Source of the DNA: an uncultured Roseateles sp.
Lineage (GTDB): Bacteria; Pseudomonadota; Gammaproteobacteria; Burkholderiales; Burkholderiaceae_C
Assembly (NCBI RefSeq): GCF_963422335.1
Contig: NZ_OY729424.1
Coordinates: forward strand, 3,472,001-3,536,000
Reading direction: 5' to 3'
DNA length: 64,000 nucleotides
A program made the translations under genes and the position numbers. The notes beneath the pieces were generated by a model that did not search any database, had not been told where the DNA came from, and saw only the letters and a program-made list of their open reading frames with translations. Below, one piece after another: positions 14,245 through 22,925 of the stretch (position 1 is the first letter of the stretch; every line of letters starts with the position of its first letter).

Positions 14245-15417
14245 CTAGCGGAGGTCGTCCATCATCAAGCTGATGATGCGCTTGGCGATGTCATCTGACT
14301 GTACGGCGCCCTTGTCGTCCAGCACCTGCACGGTGCTGACTTCACCGACCGACTTGACCGAGACGCGGTAGCGGCCGGCGGTGGTGTCCACCTTGGCGCC
14401 GAACAGCTTGGCGAAGAAGTTGGGCTCTTCCTTGCCGGCCTTGGTCGGGTCGGCATAGCGCAGGAAGTAAAGGCCCTGCACGCGGTCGCGGTCTTCGATG
14501 GTGAAGCCGTTGCGGTCCAGGCTCTGGCCGACGCGGCGCCAGGCGCGGTCGAAGCCGTCCTTGACCTGCAAGGAGTTGGGCACACCGGCCAGCGAGCGGT
14601 TCTCGGCGAGGCCTGCGGTCGACGGCATGGCCGCAGCCGGCGTGGCCGAGGCGGTCAGCGCGGTGGCGGCTTCTTCCTTGCCACCCAGCTTGAGCATCAG
14701 GCGCGACAGCATTTCGGCTTCGAGCTGAGGCTCCGAGGGGCGGGCGGCCCAGCGGAAATCGTCCTTGGCGCGGGTCACGGCCACTTCCTGCAGGCCCTTG
14801 TGAGCGATATAGATCTCGGTGCCCTTGGGCGTGCGCTCGACGCGGGTGCGGTACATATCGCGCTCGCCGGACGAATACAGATTGTCCAGGATAGAGCCGA
14901 TGTACTTGCGCAGGCCGTCGGCCGGGATGCGGGCGCGGTTCTCGGCCCAGTCGGTTTCCATGATGCCCACTTGCGGCTGGTCGAGCTTGACGGTCATGCC
15001 GCGCTCCTGCCAGAAGGTGCGCAGCACGGGCCACAGCTGCTCGGGCGTCAGGCTGGTGAGCAGCCAGCGCTGGTCGCCGGAGCGCTCCAGGCTGACCTCG
15101 CCGGCCTTGGCAATGGCCACATTGGCCACCAGCGCGGCATTGCTGCTGGGCGTGGTCGCGGCGGTCTGCTGCATGGCCGAGGCGCTGACGACGCCGCCCT
15201 GCACCTGGGCGCGGCCGTCCTTGGCCAGCTGGGTCAGGTCCGGCGGCACGTCCAGACCACCGGTCTGACGCGAGGCGCTGCGGTAGTCCACCTTGCTGCT
15301 GGAGATCACGCCGTCGAAAGAGCTACATCCCGCCACGGAGGCAAGAAACAGGGCGCAGGCCACGCGCACGGTGGCGGCCTGGCTGGAATGGGGCAGGGAA
15401 GCAGTCACGCTAGACAT
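14245..15417 (-). CDS. bamC: BamC, outer-membrane protein assembly lipoprotein
   Basis: 390 residues, longer than E. coli BamC (344). BamC is a lipoprotein of the BAM complex that inserts beta-barrel proteins into the outer membrane. The signal ends in ASVAGC (Cys31 from the ATG at 15417), followed by SSFDGVISSSKVDYRSASR and GLDVPPDLTQL, the BamC N-terminal unstructured segment that contacts BamD. Two helix-grip domains follow: one around LTPEQLWPVLRTFWQERGMT, the second around AWRRVGQSLDRNGFTIEDRD with GLYFLRYADP. An Ala-rich linker (about 270-295) separates them. It follows dapA as in E. coli (dapA-nlpB). Confidence 0.93.
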   Translation of the reverse strand: MSSVTASLPHSSQAATVRVACALFLASVAGCSSFDGVISSSKVDYRSASRQTGGLDVPPDLTQLAKDGRAQVQGGVVSASAMQQTAATTPSSNAALVANVAIAKAGEVSLERSGDQRWLLTSLTPEQLWPVLRTFWQERGMTVKLDQPQVGIMETDWAENRARIPADGLRKYIGSILDNLYSSGERDMYRTRVERTPKGTEIYIAHKGLQEVAVTRAKDDFRWAARPSEPQLEAEMLSRLMLKLGGKEEAATALTASATPAAAMPSTAGLAENRSLAGVPNSLQVKDGFDRAWRRVGQSLDRNGFTIEDRDRVQGLYFLRYADPTKAGKEEPNFFAKLFGAKVDTTAGRYRVSVKSVGEVSTVQVLDDKGAVQSDDIAKRIISLMMDDLR

Positions 15418-15497
15418 CTCCGAAGATCTGGGCTCGCTGGGAGCACCGGTTGGGCGTGTGAACAAGGGTCGGGTGAGACGAGGTGATGAACGATCGA

Positions 15498-16379
15498 TTA
15501 CAGCAGGCCGGCCTCAACCATGGCCTGCCTGACGCTGGCCTGGCCGGCCGCCGTCAGCGGCGTGATGGGCAGGCGCACCGTCTCGCCACAGCGGCCCAGC
15601 TGGGCCAGTGCCCATTTGGCCGGTGCCGGGCTGGGCTCGATGAACAGCTGCTTGTGCAGCGACAGCAGCTGGAAGTGGATGCGGGTGGCTTCCTGGATGT
15701 CGCCGGCCAGGGCCGCGCGGCACAGATTGCGCATCGCCCGCGGCGCCACATTGGCGGTGACGCTGACATTGCCATGGCCGCCCAGCAGCATCAGCGCGAT
15801 GGCCGTGCCGTCGTCGCCGGAGTAGATCGAGAAGCCCTTGGGCGCCTGCTTGATCAGCCAGGCCGCACGCTCGATGTTGCCGCTGGCCTCCTTGACGCCG
15901 ATCACCCCGGGCAGGGTGGCGCAGCGCAGGGTGGTGTCCACCTGCATATCGGCCACCGTGCGGCCGGGCACGTTGTACAGCACCATGGGGATGTCCACCG
16001 CTTCGGCTATCGCCTTGAAGTGCTGGTAGATGCCTTCCTGCGAGGGCTTGTTGTAATAGGGCACGACGCTCAAGGTGCAGTCGGCGCCTATCTTCTTGGC
16101 GTAGGCCGAATGCTCGATGGCTTCACGCGTCGAGTTGGCGCCGGTGCCGGCCATGATGGGGATACGGCCCGCGGCATGCTCGACGGCGACGCGGATGATC
16201 TCCCAGTGCTCTTCCACCGACACGGTGGGCGATTCGCCGGTGGTGCCGACGACGCCAACGCAGTCCGTGCCTTCGGCAATATGCCAATCAATCAAGCGAC
16301 GCAGGCCGGGGTAATCGACGCTGCCGTCTTCAAGCATCGGCGTGACCAGGGCCACGATGCTGCCAACAATGGGTGTCAT
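15498..16379 (-). CDS. dapA: DapA, 4-hydroxy-tetrahydrodipicolinate synthase
   Basis: 293 residues (E. coli 292). It condenses pyruvate with aspartate semialdehyde, the first committed step of lysine and diaminopimelate synthesis. The Schiff-base lysine is Lys163 in VIGVKEASGN. Tyr135 (YNVPGRT) and Thr46-Thr47 (GVVGTTGES) complete the catalytic set. The start at 16379 (MTPIVGSIVALVTPM) has GAGGAA just upstream and matches the family; a longer start at 16394 is unlikely. TAGAAT lies about 30 bases upstream as a possible -10. It is the first gene before bamC. Confidence 0.97.
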   Translation of the reverse strand: MTPIVGSIVALVTPMLEDGSVDYPGLRRLIDWHIAEGTDCVGVVGTTGESPTVSVEEHWEIIRVAVEHAAGRIPIMAGTGANSTREAIEHSAYAKKIGADCTLSVVPYYNKPSQEGIYQHFKAIAEAVDIPMVLYNVPGRTVADMQVDTTLRCATLPGVIGVKEASGNIERAAWLIKQAPKGFSIYSGDDGTAIALMLLGGHGNVSVTANVAPRAMRNLCRAALAGDIQEATRIHFQLLSLHKQLFIEPSPAPAKWALAQLGRCGETVRLPITPLTAAGQASVRQAMVEAGLL

Positions 16380-16415
16380 GACAATTCCTCGCAATCCTCT
16401 GATTCTACCCAGGCG

Positions 16416-16430
16416 CGGGCCTGCGGCCCG
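16416..16430 (-). terminator. GC hairpin after the methyltransferase gene
   Basis: CGGGCC/GGCCCG with loop TGC abuts the stop codon of the minus-strand methyltransferase. No U-tract follows, so it is at best a weak terminator ahead of dapA. Confidence 0.35.
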
Positions 16431-17012
16431 TCAAGCCAGAAGGTAGCGGGCGAAGTCGGGTGCGGTATCGGAATGCGCCCCCTGGTCCTGCATCGCGGCG
16501 ATGCGCTGCACAAAGCGCTCCGGCGAGGGCAGGAAGCCATCTTCGTAGGCCAGCACCCGCAGGCCGGTGGCGGCCGTCAGCAACTCGCGCGGGCGCAGCA
16601 GAAAGTCCGGGTTGCTGGGTTTGCCGAAGGTCTGGTTGCCCTGGGCAAAGGTTTCGTAGATCAGGGTGCCGCCGGGGGCCACCGCCGCCACGATCTTGGG
16701 CAGCAACTCGCGCCAGAGATAGTTGGTGACCAGCACGCAGTCGAACTGCCGGCCCTCGAAAGGCCAGGGGCCGGTCTCGATATCAGCCAGCACCAGCTCG
16801 GTGATGCCCGGCACGCCTTCCAGCCCCTTCAGCGCCGCTGCATCGCGGTCCACACCGGTGACGCAGTGGCCCAGCTCGGCCAGAAAGCGGGCATGGCGGC
16901 CGGTGCCGCAGGCCACGTCCAGCACGGTGCTGGCCGGCTTCAGATTGGCGGCCCAGCGGCGTACCCAGGGGGAGGCGGCCAGGCTGTTGTGCGTGGCTTC
17001 ACTGGTACTCAT
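16431..17012 (-). CDS. Class I SAM-dependent methyltransferase
   Basis: 193 residues. Motif I is VLDVACGTGRHARFLAELG (about 30-48); motif II acidic residue in VTGVDRDAAAL; motif IV-like FDCVLVTNYLWRELLP; motif V AVAPGGTLIYETFA. The arrangement resembles small TehB-like or tellurite-resistance-type methyltransferases, but the substrate is unknown. The start ATG (17012) overlaps the stop of the upstream SDR gene by four bases (ATGA), so the two are translationally coupled. Confidence 0.85.
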   Translation of the reverse strand: MSTSEATHNSLAASPWVRRWAANLKPASTVLDVACGTGRHARFLAELGHCVTGVDRDAAALKGLEGVPGITELVLADIETGPWPFEGRQFDCVLVTNYLWRELLPKIVAAVAPGGTLIYETFAQGNQTFGKPSNPDFLLRPRELLTAATGLRVLAYEDGFLPSPERFVQRIAAMQDQGAHSDTAPDFARYLLA

Positions 17013-17821
17013 GTCGGTCTTGCTTCCTTGTTCACGGCCTTCAAGGCCAGTTTGTCCACCAGGGCCGGGGCCAGCAGCTTCAGCCAGCGGCCTATTTTGC
17101 CCTTGGTGCTCATCACGATGTCGCGCTCGCCGGCCAGGGCGCCGTCCAGTATCAGCCGGGCGCAGACGTCCACCGGCATCGCGCCGCGCTCGTCCAGCCC
17201 GCTCTTGCCGGCCGACTGGCCCTGGGCGTTGAAGCCCCGGTAGCGGATCTGGGTGTCGACCACGCCCGGGTAGGCAATCGTCACGCTGACGCCCTTGGGG
17301 CCCAGCTCGACCCGCAGCGCCTCGAAGAAGCCCGTCATCGCGAACTTGGTGGCGCTGTAGGCGGTGCGGCCCGGCACGCCGACCAGGCCGGCCAGGCTGG
17401 ACACGGCGACGACGCGGCCCCGGCTCTTGATGAGGTGCGGCAGCGCGGCATGGGTGCACCAGACGGCGCCCCAGTGGTTGATGCGCATCAGCTCCTCGTA
17501 CCAGCGCAGGTCGGTGACCTCGCTGAGCAGGGCATGGGCCGACATGCCGGCGTTGTTGACGAGCACGTCCAGCCGGCCGAATTGATCGACCGTCTGCGCG
17601 ATCAGCGCGCGGCAGTCGCCCTCCTGGGCCACATCGCAGCGCACCACCAAGGTCTGCGCGCCGGCATTCCGGCATTGCAGGGCCACGGCGTCGAGCTTGT
17701 CCTGGCTGCGTGCGGCCAGCACCAGGGCCAGCTTGCTGCCGAACTTCGCTGCCCACTGCCGCGCCAGCTCGGCGCCAATGCCGTCCGAGGCGCCGGTGAT
17801 GATCACCACGCTGTCCACCAT
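17009..17821 (-). CDS. SDR-family oxidoreductase
   Basis: 270 residues, a classical short-chain dehydrogenase. Cofactor loop TGASDGIG (9-16), NNAG at 89-92, catalytic Ser141/142 with Tyr155-x3-Lys159 (YSATK). Arg at 38 with neutral neighbours suggests NADP(H). The C-terminus, with RDIVMSTKGKIGRWLKLLAP, is extended and amphipathic, as in DHRS7-like SDRs that associate with membranes. The substrate is not predictable. It overlaps the methyltransferase start by four bases. Confidence 0.85.
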   Translation of the reverse strand: MVDSVVIITGASDGIGAELARQWAAKFGSKLALVLAARSQDKLDAVALQCRNAGAQTLVVRCDVAQEGDCRALIAQTVDQFGRLDVLVNNAGMSAHALLSEVTDLRWYEELMRINHWGAVWCTHAALPHLIKSRGRVVAVSSLAGLVGVPGRTAYSATKFAMTGFFEALRVELGPKGVSVTIAYPGVVDTQIRYRGFNAQGQSAGKSGLDERGAMPVDVCARLILDGALAGERDIVMSTKGKIGRWLKLLAPALVDKLALKAVNKEARPT

Positions 17822-17894
17822 CGCTTGTCTCCTGTTGTTTCAGTCAGATGGGGCCGGAGCTTGCCGGGTACCGCAAGGTCCAGCCCGCAATGTT

Positions 17895-18023
17895 CTAGAA
17901 ACAGGCCCAGGCGCGCGTTGCCAAGTCGACAATCATGTCCGGCCGCAGATACGACCAGCTCACCAGGGCAAGCGCCAGTATGACGGCTGTCCAGGTGAGG
18001 GCGCGGCGGGCTGCCTGTTTCAT
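17895..18023 (-). CDS. 42-residue single-span membrane protein
   Basis: The reading frame starts MKQAARRALTW, has one hydrophobic segment (about residues 10-27: TAVILALALVSWSY) and ends PDMIVDLATRAWACF. The positive N-terminus predicts an N-in orientation. GAGGCTGAG lies before the ATG as a Shine-Dalgarno. It begins nine bases after the stop of the MFS gene on the same strand, so it is likely co-transcribed and might be a small accessory subunit. Function unknown; a longer upstream frame inside the MFS gene is not credible. Confidence 0.55.
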   Translation of the reverse strand: MKQAARRALTWTAVILALALVSWSYLRPDMIVDLATRAWACF

Positions 18024-18031
18024 GCTCAGCC

Positions 18032-19255
18032 TCAGGCGGGCGCCAGCGCGGCGCGCTTGATGCCGGTCTCGCGTATCGGCAGGTTCAGCAGGGCGGCGGC
18101 CACGCCGAGGGCTACCACCATCCACCACACCAGGTCGTAGCTGCCGGTCGTGTCATAGAGCTTGCCGCCCAGCCAGACGCCCAGAAAGCTGCCGATCTGG
18201 TGGCTGAAGAACACAAAGCCGCTGAGCATGGACAGATACTGCACGCCGAACACCTGGGCGACCACGGCATTGGTCAGTGGCACGGTGGACAGCCAGAGCA
18301 GGCCCATCACGGCCGAGAAGATGTAGACGCTGATCGGTGTCAGCGGCGCCCACAGAAAGGCCACCACGACCACCGAGCGCAGGATGTAGATCAGCGACAG
18401 CAGGTAGCGCTTGGGGAAGTGCTGGCCCAGCAGGCCCGCGCCATAGGTGCCGAACACATTGAACAGGCCGATCAGCATCAGCGCGTAGGTGGCGACCTCG
18501 GGCGAGAGCCCCTTGTCCCGCAGGTAGCTGGGCATGTGCACGCCGATGAACACCACCTGGAAACCGCAGACGAAGTAGCCGGCCATCAGCAGCTGGAAGC
18601 TGGGGTATTTGAAGGCCTCGCGCACCGCCTGCATGATGCTTTGCTGCGGGCCCTTGGCAGCCGCCTTGCGCGGCTCCTTCAGGCCGAAAGCCAGCGGAAT
18701 GATGACCAGGGCCGCGCAGGCCAGGATGAAGAGGGCGTTCTGCCAGCCGGTGTAGCCGATCAGAAAGCTCTCGATCGGCACCATCGCGAACTGGCCGAAG
18801 GAGCCGGCGGCGGCCGCCACGCCCATCGCCCAGCCGCGCTTCTCTGCCGGCACATTGCGGCCCAGCACGCCGTAGATCACCGCATAGGTGGTGCCCGACT
18901 GGGCCATGCCTATCAGCAGCCCGGCGCTGCCGGTGAAGGCCAGGCCCGAGGTGGACAGGCCCATCAACACCAGGCCGATCGCATACAGCACGCTGCCGAC
19001 GATGAGCACCCGGAAGGCGCCGAACCGGTCGGCCAGCATGCCGGCCAGCGGGCCCGCGGCGCCCCAGGCCAGGTTCTGGATGGCGATGGCGAAGGCGAAG
19101 GTTTCGCGCGTCCAGCCGCGGTCCATGGTGATCGGCTGCAGCCACAGGCCGAAGCCGTGGCGTATGCCCATGGACAGGGTGACGATCATGGCGCCGCAGA
19201 TCAGCACCTGGGTCATCGTCAGGCTCGGGGCGGGGGATGGGTGGGTGGGGTTCAT
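18032..19255 (-). CDS. Major facilitator superfamily transporter
   Basis: 407 residues with about 12 membrane spans. The N-terminal half has GFGLWLQPITMDRGWTRETF and LADRFGAFRVLIVGSVLYAI, the MFS loop 2-3 'GxLADRxG' signature of the monocarboxylate or oxalate/formate-type group. The second half begins after a basic loop (LKEPRKAAAKG). The C-terminus shows SHQIGSFLGVWLGGKLYDTT. The substrate is unknown. ATG 19255 is taken because the sequence becomes hydrophobic from there; the open frame extends further upstream without coding character. Confidence 0.88.
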   Translation of the reverse strand: MNPTHPSPAPSLTMTQVLICGAMIVTLSMGIRHGFGLWLQPITMDRGWTRETFAFAIAIQNLAWGAAGPLAGMLADRFGAFRVLIVGSVLYAIGLVLMGLSTSGLAFTGSAGLLIGMAQSGTTYAVIYGVLGRNVPAEKRGWAMGVAAAAGSFGQFAMVPIESFLIGYTGWQNALFILACAALVIIPLAFGLKEPRKAAAKGPQQSIMQAVREAFKYPSFQLLMAGYFVCGFQVVFIGVHMPSYLRDKGLSPEVATYALMLIGLFNVFGTYGAGLLGQHFPKRYLLSLIYILRSVVVVAFLWAPLTPISVYIFSAVMGLLWLSTVPLTNAVVAQVFGVQYLSMLSGFVFFSHQIGSFLGVWLGGKLYDTTGSYDLVWWMVVALGVAAALLNLPIRETGIKRAALAPA

Positions 19256-19368
19256 CCGGGCACTGTAGCCAATCGGCGCTGCCCCTGCTGAAACTACGCC
19301 CTTCCACGCTGCAGCGGAGCGAAGGCTTATAACGCAGATCGCACAAGAGTCGCTGCTGGCCTGCACCC

Positions 19369-19374
19369 TAGAAT
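19369..19374 (+). promoter_or_regulatory. TAGAAT -10-like box close to the parE start
   Basis: TAGAAT ends nine bases before ATG 19383 and there is no Shine-Dalgarno between them. If used, transcription would start at or next to the start codon, giving a leaderless parE mRNA. No good -35 is visible. Confidence 0.35.
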
Positions 19375-19382
19375 CGCCCGAC

Positions 19383-21359
19383 ATGGCAACCACCAAACCC
19401 AATTCTTCCTACGGCGAAGCCTCGATCCGCGTGCTCAAGGGCCTGGAGCCCGTCAAGCAGCGCCCGGGCATGTACACCCGCACCGACAACCCCCTGCACA
19501 TCATCCAGGAGGTGATAGACAACGCCGCCGACGAGGCGCTGGCCGGCTTCGGCAAGCGCATCGCGGTGATACAGCACACCGATGGCTCGGTCACGGTGGA
19601 CGACGACGGCCGCGGCATTCCCTACGGCCTGCACCCCGAGGAGCAGGTGCCGGTGGTCGAGATCGTGTTCACCCGCCTGCACGCCGGCGGCAAGTTCGAC
19701 AAGGGCTCGGGCGGCGCTTACAGCTTCTCGGGCGGCCTGCACGGCGTGGGCGTCAGTGTGACCAATGCGCTGTCCAAGCGCCTGAACGTGACGGTGTGGC
19801 GCGAGGGGCAGTGCGCGGCCCTGGCCTTCAGCGGCGGCGACGTGATCGAACCGGTGACCGTCCGCAAGGCGGCGAGCGGGGAACGAAAACATGGCACCTC
19901 GGTGCGCGCCTGGCCCGACGCCAAATACTTCGAGAGCGCCGAGCTGCCCAAGAACGAGCTGGTCCATCTGCTGCGCAGCAAGGCCGTGCTGATGCCCGGC
20001 GTCACCGTCACCCTGACGCATGAGAAGACAGGCGAGGTCCAGACCTGGCTCTACAAGGGCGGCCTGCGCGACTATCTGATGCAGACGCTCAATGCCGAGC
20101 CGTTGATCCCGCTGTTCGAGGGCGAGCAATATGCCGACGGCAGCGAATCGGAGAACTTCGCCGAGGGCGAGGGCGTGGCCTGGTGCGTGGCCTTCACCGA
20201 CGAGGGTTCGCCGATGCGCGAGAGCTATGTCAACCTGATCCCGACGGTGGCCGGCGGCACGCACGAGTCTGGTTTGAAGGATGGTCTGTTCGGCGCCATC
20301 AAGGGCTTCATCGACATGCACAGCCTCCTGCCCAAGGGCGTCAAGCTGATGCCCGACGATGTGTTCTCGCGCGCCAGCTTCGTGCTCTCGGCCAAGGTGC
20401 TGGACCCGCAGTTCCAGGGTCAGATCAAGGAGCGGCTGAACTCGCGCGATGCACTGCGCCTGGTCTCCATCTACGTGAAGCCGGCGCTGGAACTGTGGCT
20501 GAACCAGCATGTGGACTATGGCAAGAAGCTGGCCGAGCTGGTCATCAAGCAGGCGCAGACGCGGCTGCGCGCCAGCCAGAAGGTCGAGAAGCGCAAGGGC
20601 TCCGGCGTGGCCGTGCTGCCCGGCAAGCTGACCGATTGCGAAAGCCGCGACCTCTTGCACAACGAGCTGTTCCTGGTCGAGGGCGACTCGGCCGGCGGCA
20701 GCGCCAAGATGGGCCGCAACAAGGAGACCCAGGCGGTGCTGCCGCTGCGCGGCAAGGTTTTGAACTCCTGGGAGGTCGAGCGCGACCGGTTGTTCGCCAA
20801 CAACGAGATCCACGACATGGCGGTGGCCATAGGCGTGGATCCCCATGGCCCCAACGACAGCCCCGACATGAGCGGCCTGCGCTACGGCAAGGTCTGCATC
20901 CTGAGCGACGCCGATGTGGACGGCTCGCACATCCAGGTGCTGCTGCTGACCCTGTTCTTCCGCCATTTCCCCAAGCTGATCGAGGCCGGCAATATCTATG
21001 TCGCCAAGCCGCCGCTGTTCCGCGTCGACGCCCCGGCGCGCGGCAAGAAGCCGGCGGCCAAGATCTATGCGCTGGACGAGGGCGAACTGGCCGCCACCCT
21101 GGACAAGCTGCGCAAGGAAGGCGCGCGTGACAACAGCTGGAGCATCAGCCGCTTCAAAGGTCTCGGTGAAATGAACCCCGAGCAGCTGTGGGAGACCACC
21201 CTGAACCCCGACACCCGACGCCTGCTGCAAGTAGCGTATGGTCAGCTCAACTTTGGCGACACCGAGATCTCGATGAACAAACTGATGGGCAAGGGCGAAG
21301 CCCAGGCGCGACGCGACCTGATGGAATTGCGCGGTGATGAGGTCGAGGTGGACGTATGA
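19383..21359 (+). CDS. parE: ParE, DNA topoisomerase IV subunit B
   Basis: 658 residues. ParE is the ATPase subunit of topoisomerase IV, which decatenates daughter chromosomes. The GHKL ATPase part shows LEPVKQRPGMYTRTDNPLHI, EVIDNAADEAL, DDDGRGIP and GLHGVGVSVTNALS. The TOPRIM part shows VEGDSAGGSAKMGRNKETQA (about 432-451) and SDADVDGSHI (about 507-518). The C-terminal SRFKGLGEMNPEQLWETT is the ParE/GyrB tail. The length without an insert, together with a matching parC at 30480, favours ParE over GyrB. Its stop overlaps the next start (ATGA). Confidence 0.96.
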   Translation: MATTKPNSSYGEASIRVLKGLEPVKQRPGMYTRTDNPLHIIQEVIDNAADEALAGFGKRIAVIQHTDGSVTVDDDGRGIPYGLHPEEQVPVVEIVFTRLHAGGKFDKGSGGAYSFSGGLHGVGVSVTNALSKRLNVTVWREGQCAALAFSGGDVIEPVTVRKAASGERKHGTSVRAWPDAKYFESAELPKNELVHLLRSKAVLMPGVTVTLTHEKTGEVQTWLYKGGLRDYLMQTLNAEPLIPLFEGEQYADGSESENFAEGEGVAWCVAFTDEGSPMRESYVNLIPTVAGGTHESGLKDGLFGAIKGFIDMHSLLPKGVKLMPDDVFSRASFVLSAKVLDPQFQGQIKERLNSRDALRLVSIYVKPALELWLNQHVDYGKKLAELVIKQAQTRLRASQKVEKRKGSGVAVLPGKLTDCESRDLLHNELFLVEGDSAGGSAKMGRNKETQAVLPLRGKVLNSWEVERDRLFANNEIHDMAVAIGVDPHGPNDSPDMSGLRYGKVCILSDADVDGSHIQVLLLTLFFRHFPKLIEAGNIYVAKPPLFRVDAPARGKKPAAKIYALDEGELAATLDKLRKEGARDNSWSISRFKGLGEMNPEQLWETTLNPDTRRLLQVAYGQLNFGDTEISMNKLMGKGEAQARRDLMELRGDEVEVDV

Positions 21360-22387
21360 AGAGCATCTACAACCACCATCACGTTGTGCACGCGGCCACC
21401 CATGAGTTCTTCCGCGGCAAGCTGGTGCCTGCCTTCGAGACGCCGGCCCGCGCCGACTATGTGCTGAAGGCCCTGCAGGCGTCCAGCCTCGGCGAGATCC
21501 TGCCGCCGACCGATCACGGCCTGGCACCCATTGCCCGTGTGCACAGCGAGGCCTACCTGCGCTTTCTGCAGGGCGCCCATGGCGAATGGCGGGCTTCGGG
21601 CGGCGAGGGCGATGCCTTCCCTGCCGTCTGGCCGGTCAAAGGCCTGCGCAACGATGTCGAGCCCAAGAGCTTTGCCGCCCGCATGGGCCTGTATTCGATG
21701 GACAGCGGCACGCCGCTGACCGCCGGCAGCTGGGACGCCGCCTACTGGGGCGCCCAGGCCTGCCTGGACGGCGTCGATCTCGTCTTGCGTGGCGAGCGCA
21801 GCGCCTATGTGCTGACACGCCCGCCGGGCCACCATGCCGGGGCCGACTTCTTCGGCGGTTACTGTTTTGTCAACAACGCGGCGGTGGCGGCCCAGGCGGC
21901 GCTGGACCAAGGGCTCAAGCGCGTCGCCATCCTCGATGTGGACTTCCACCACGGCAACGGCACGCAGGCCATCTTCTACGACCGCGCCGATGTGTTCTTT
22001 GCCAGCATCCATGGCGACCCGATGACCGAATACCCCTTCTTCCTCGGCCATGCCGATGAGACCGGGGCGGGCGAGGGCATCGGCTTCAATGCCAACTACC
22101 CGCTGCCGGCCGGCGCGCCGAACGAGGACTGGTTCGCCTGCCTGGACGCGGCGCTGGCGCGGCTGCGCGACTACGCGCCCGAGTTGCTGATCGTCTCGCT
22201 GGGTGTCGATACCTACGAGGATGATCCGATCTCGCACTTCCATCTGCAGCAGCCCGACTTCGCGCGCATGGGCCAGGTCTTGGCCGGCTTTGGTGCGCCG
22301 ACCCTGTTCCTGCAGGAGGGCGGCTATGCCACCGAGGCGATTGGTCACAACGTGGTCGCCGTGCTGCGCGGGTTCCAGGAAGCCTGA
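21356..22387 (+). CDS. Histone-deacetylase-family amidohydrolase, acetylpolyamine deacetylase-like
   Basis: 343 residues. These zinc enzymes remove acetyl groups from acetylpolyamines or other small acetylated amines. The His pair is 159-160 (RPPGHHAG), the zinc ligands Asp196 and His198 in DVDFHHGNGTQ, the third Asp in GVDTYEDDP, and the transition-state Tyr in EGGYATEAIGHN. The N-terminus (FFRGKLVPAFETPARADYVL) is like that of Pseudomonas polyamine deacetylases. The gene overlaps parE by four bases and precedes a GNAT acetyltransferase, an apposite pairing of deacetylase with acetyltransferase. Confidence 0.88.
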   Translation: MKSIYNHHHVVHAATHEFFRGKLVPAFETPARADYVLKALQASSLGEILPPTDHGLAPIARVHSEAYLRFLQGAHGEWRASGGEGDAFPAVWPVKGLRNDVEPKSFAARMGLYSMDSGTPLTAGSWDAAYWGAQACLDGVDLVLRGERSAYVLTRPPGHHAGADFFGGYCFVNNAAVAAQAALDQGLKRVAILDVDFHHGNGTQAIFYDRADVFFASIHGDPMTEYPFFLGHADETGAGEGIGFNANYPLPAGAPNEDWFACLDAALARLRDYAPELLIVSLGVDTYEDDPISHFHLQQPDFARMGQVLAGFGAPTLFLQEGGYATEAIGHNVVAVLRGFQEA

Positions 22388-22388
22388 G

Positions 22389-22925
22389 ATGGTTGCGGCC
22401 ATCCGTGCGCGGCTGCGGCCGACGATGCTGTCCGATCTGGATTTTGTCGTCTCGGTCGAGCAGGACGGCCAGAACCGGCCCTTCATCACGCCCTGGGAGC
22501 GCACCCAGCACGAGGGTGCGATCCGCTTCCCCGACTCGCGGCACTTCATCGTCGAGGCCGGGCCCGAGTACGAGCGCGCCGGCTTCGTCATCCTGCAGGG
22601 CTGCCGCAATCCGAATGGCTCGGTCGAGCTCAAGCGCATCGTGCTGCAGACCAAGGGCCAGGGCCTGGGCCGGGTCTGCGTGCGCCTGCTGAAGAAGATG
22701 GCTTTCAAGGATCTGCACGCCCACCGCTTCTGGCTCGATGTGAAGGGCCTGAACACGCGGGCACTGGCGCTGTATGCCAGTGAGGGTTTCGTCGAAGAAG
22801 GGCGGCTGCGCGAAAGCGTGCGGGTCAATATGGACGGCGCCGATGGCTATGACAGCCTGATCGTGATGTCCATGCTGGATCGCGAGTTCCAGGCCCGTGT
22901 GGCGCTGGGCGAGGAGCAGGCGTGA
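22389..22925 (+). CDS. GNAT-family N-acetyltransferase
   Basis: 178 residues with the RimI/RimJ-like plan: LRPTMLSDLDFVVSVEQDGQ at the start, ELKRIVLQTKGQGLGRVCVR as motif A (acetyl-CoA pyrophosphate loop, Q/R-x-x-G-x-G), and NTRALALYASEGFVEEGRLR as motif B. The substrate is unknown. It begins one base after the deacetylase stop and its own TGA overlaps the GTG of the transglycosylase gene, placing it in the parE operon. Confidence 0.87.
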   Translation: MVAAIRARLRPTMLSDLDFVVSVEQDGQNRPFITPWERTQHEGAIRFPDSRHFIVEAGPEYERAGFVILQGCRNPNGSVELKRIVLQTKGQGLGRVCVRLLKKMAFKDLHAHRFWLDVKGLNTRALALYASEGFVEEGRLRESVRVNMDGADGYDSLIVMSMLDREFQARVALGEEQA

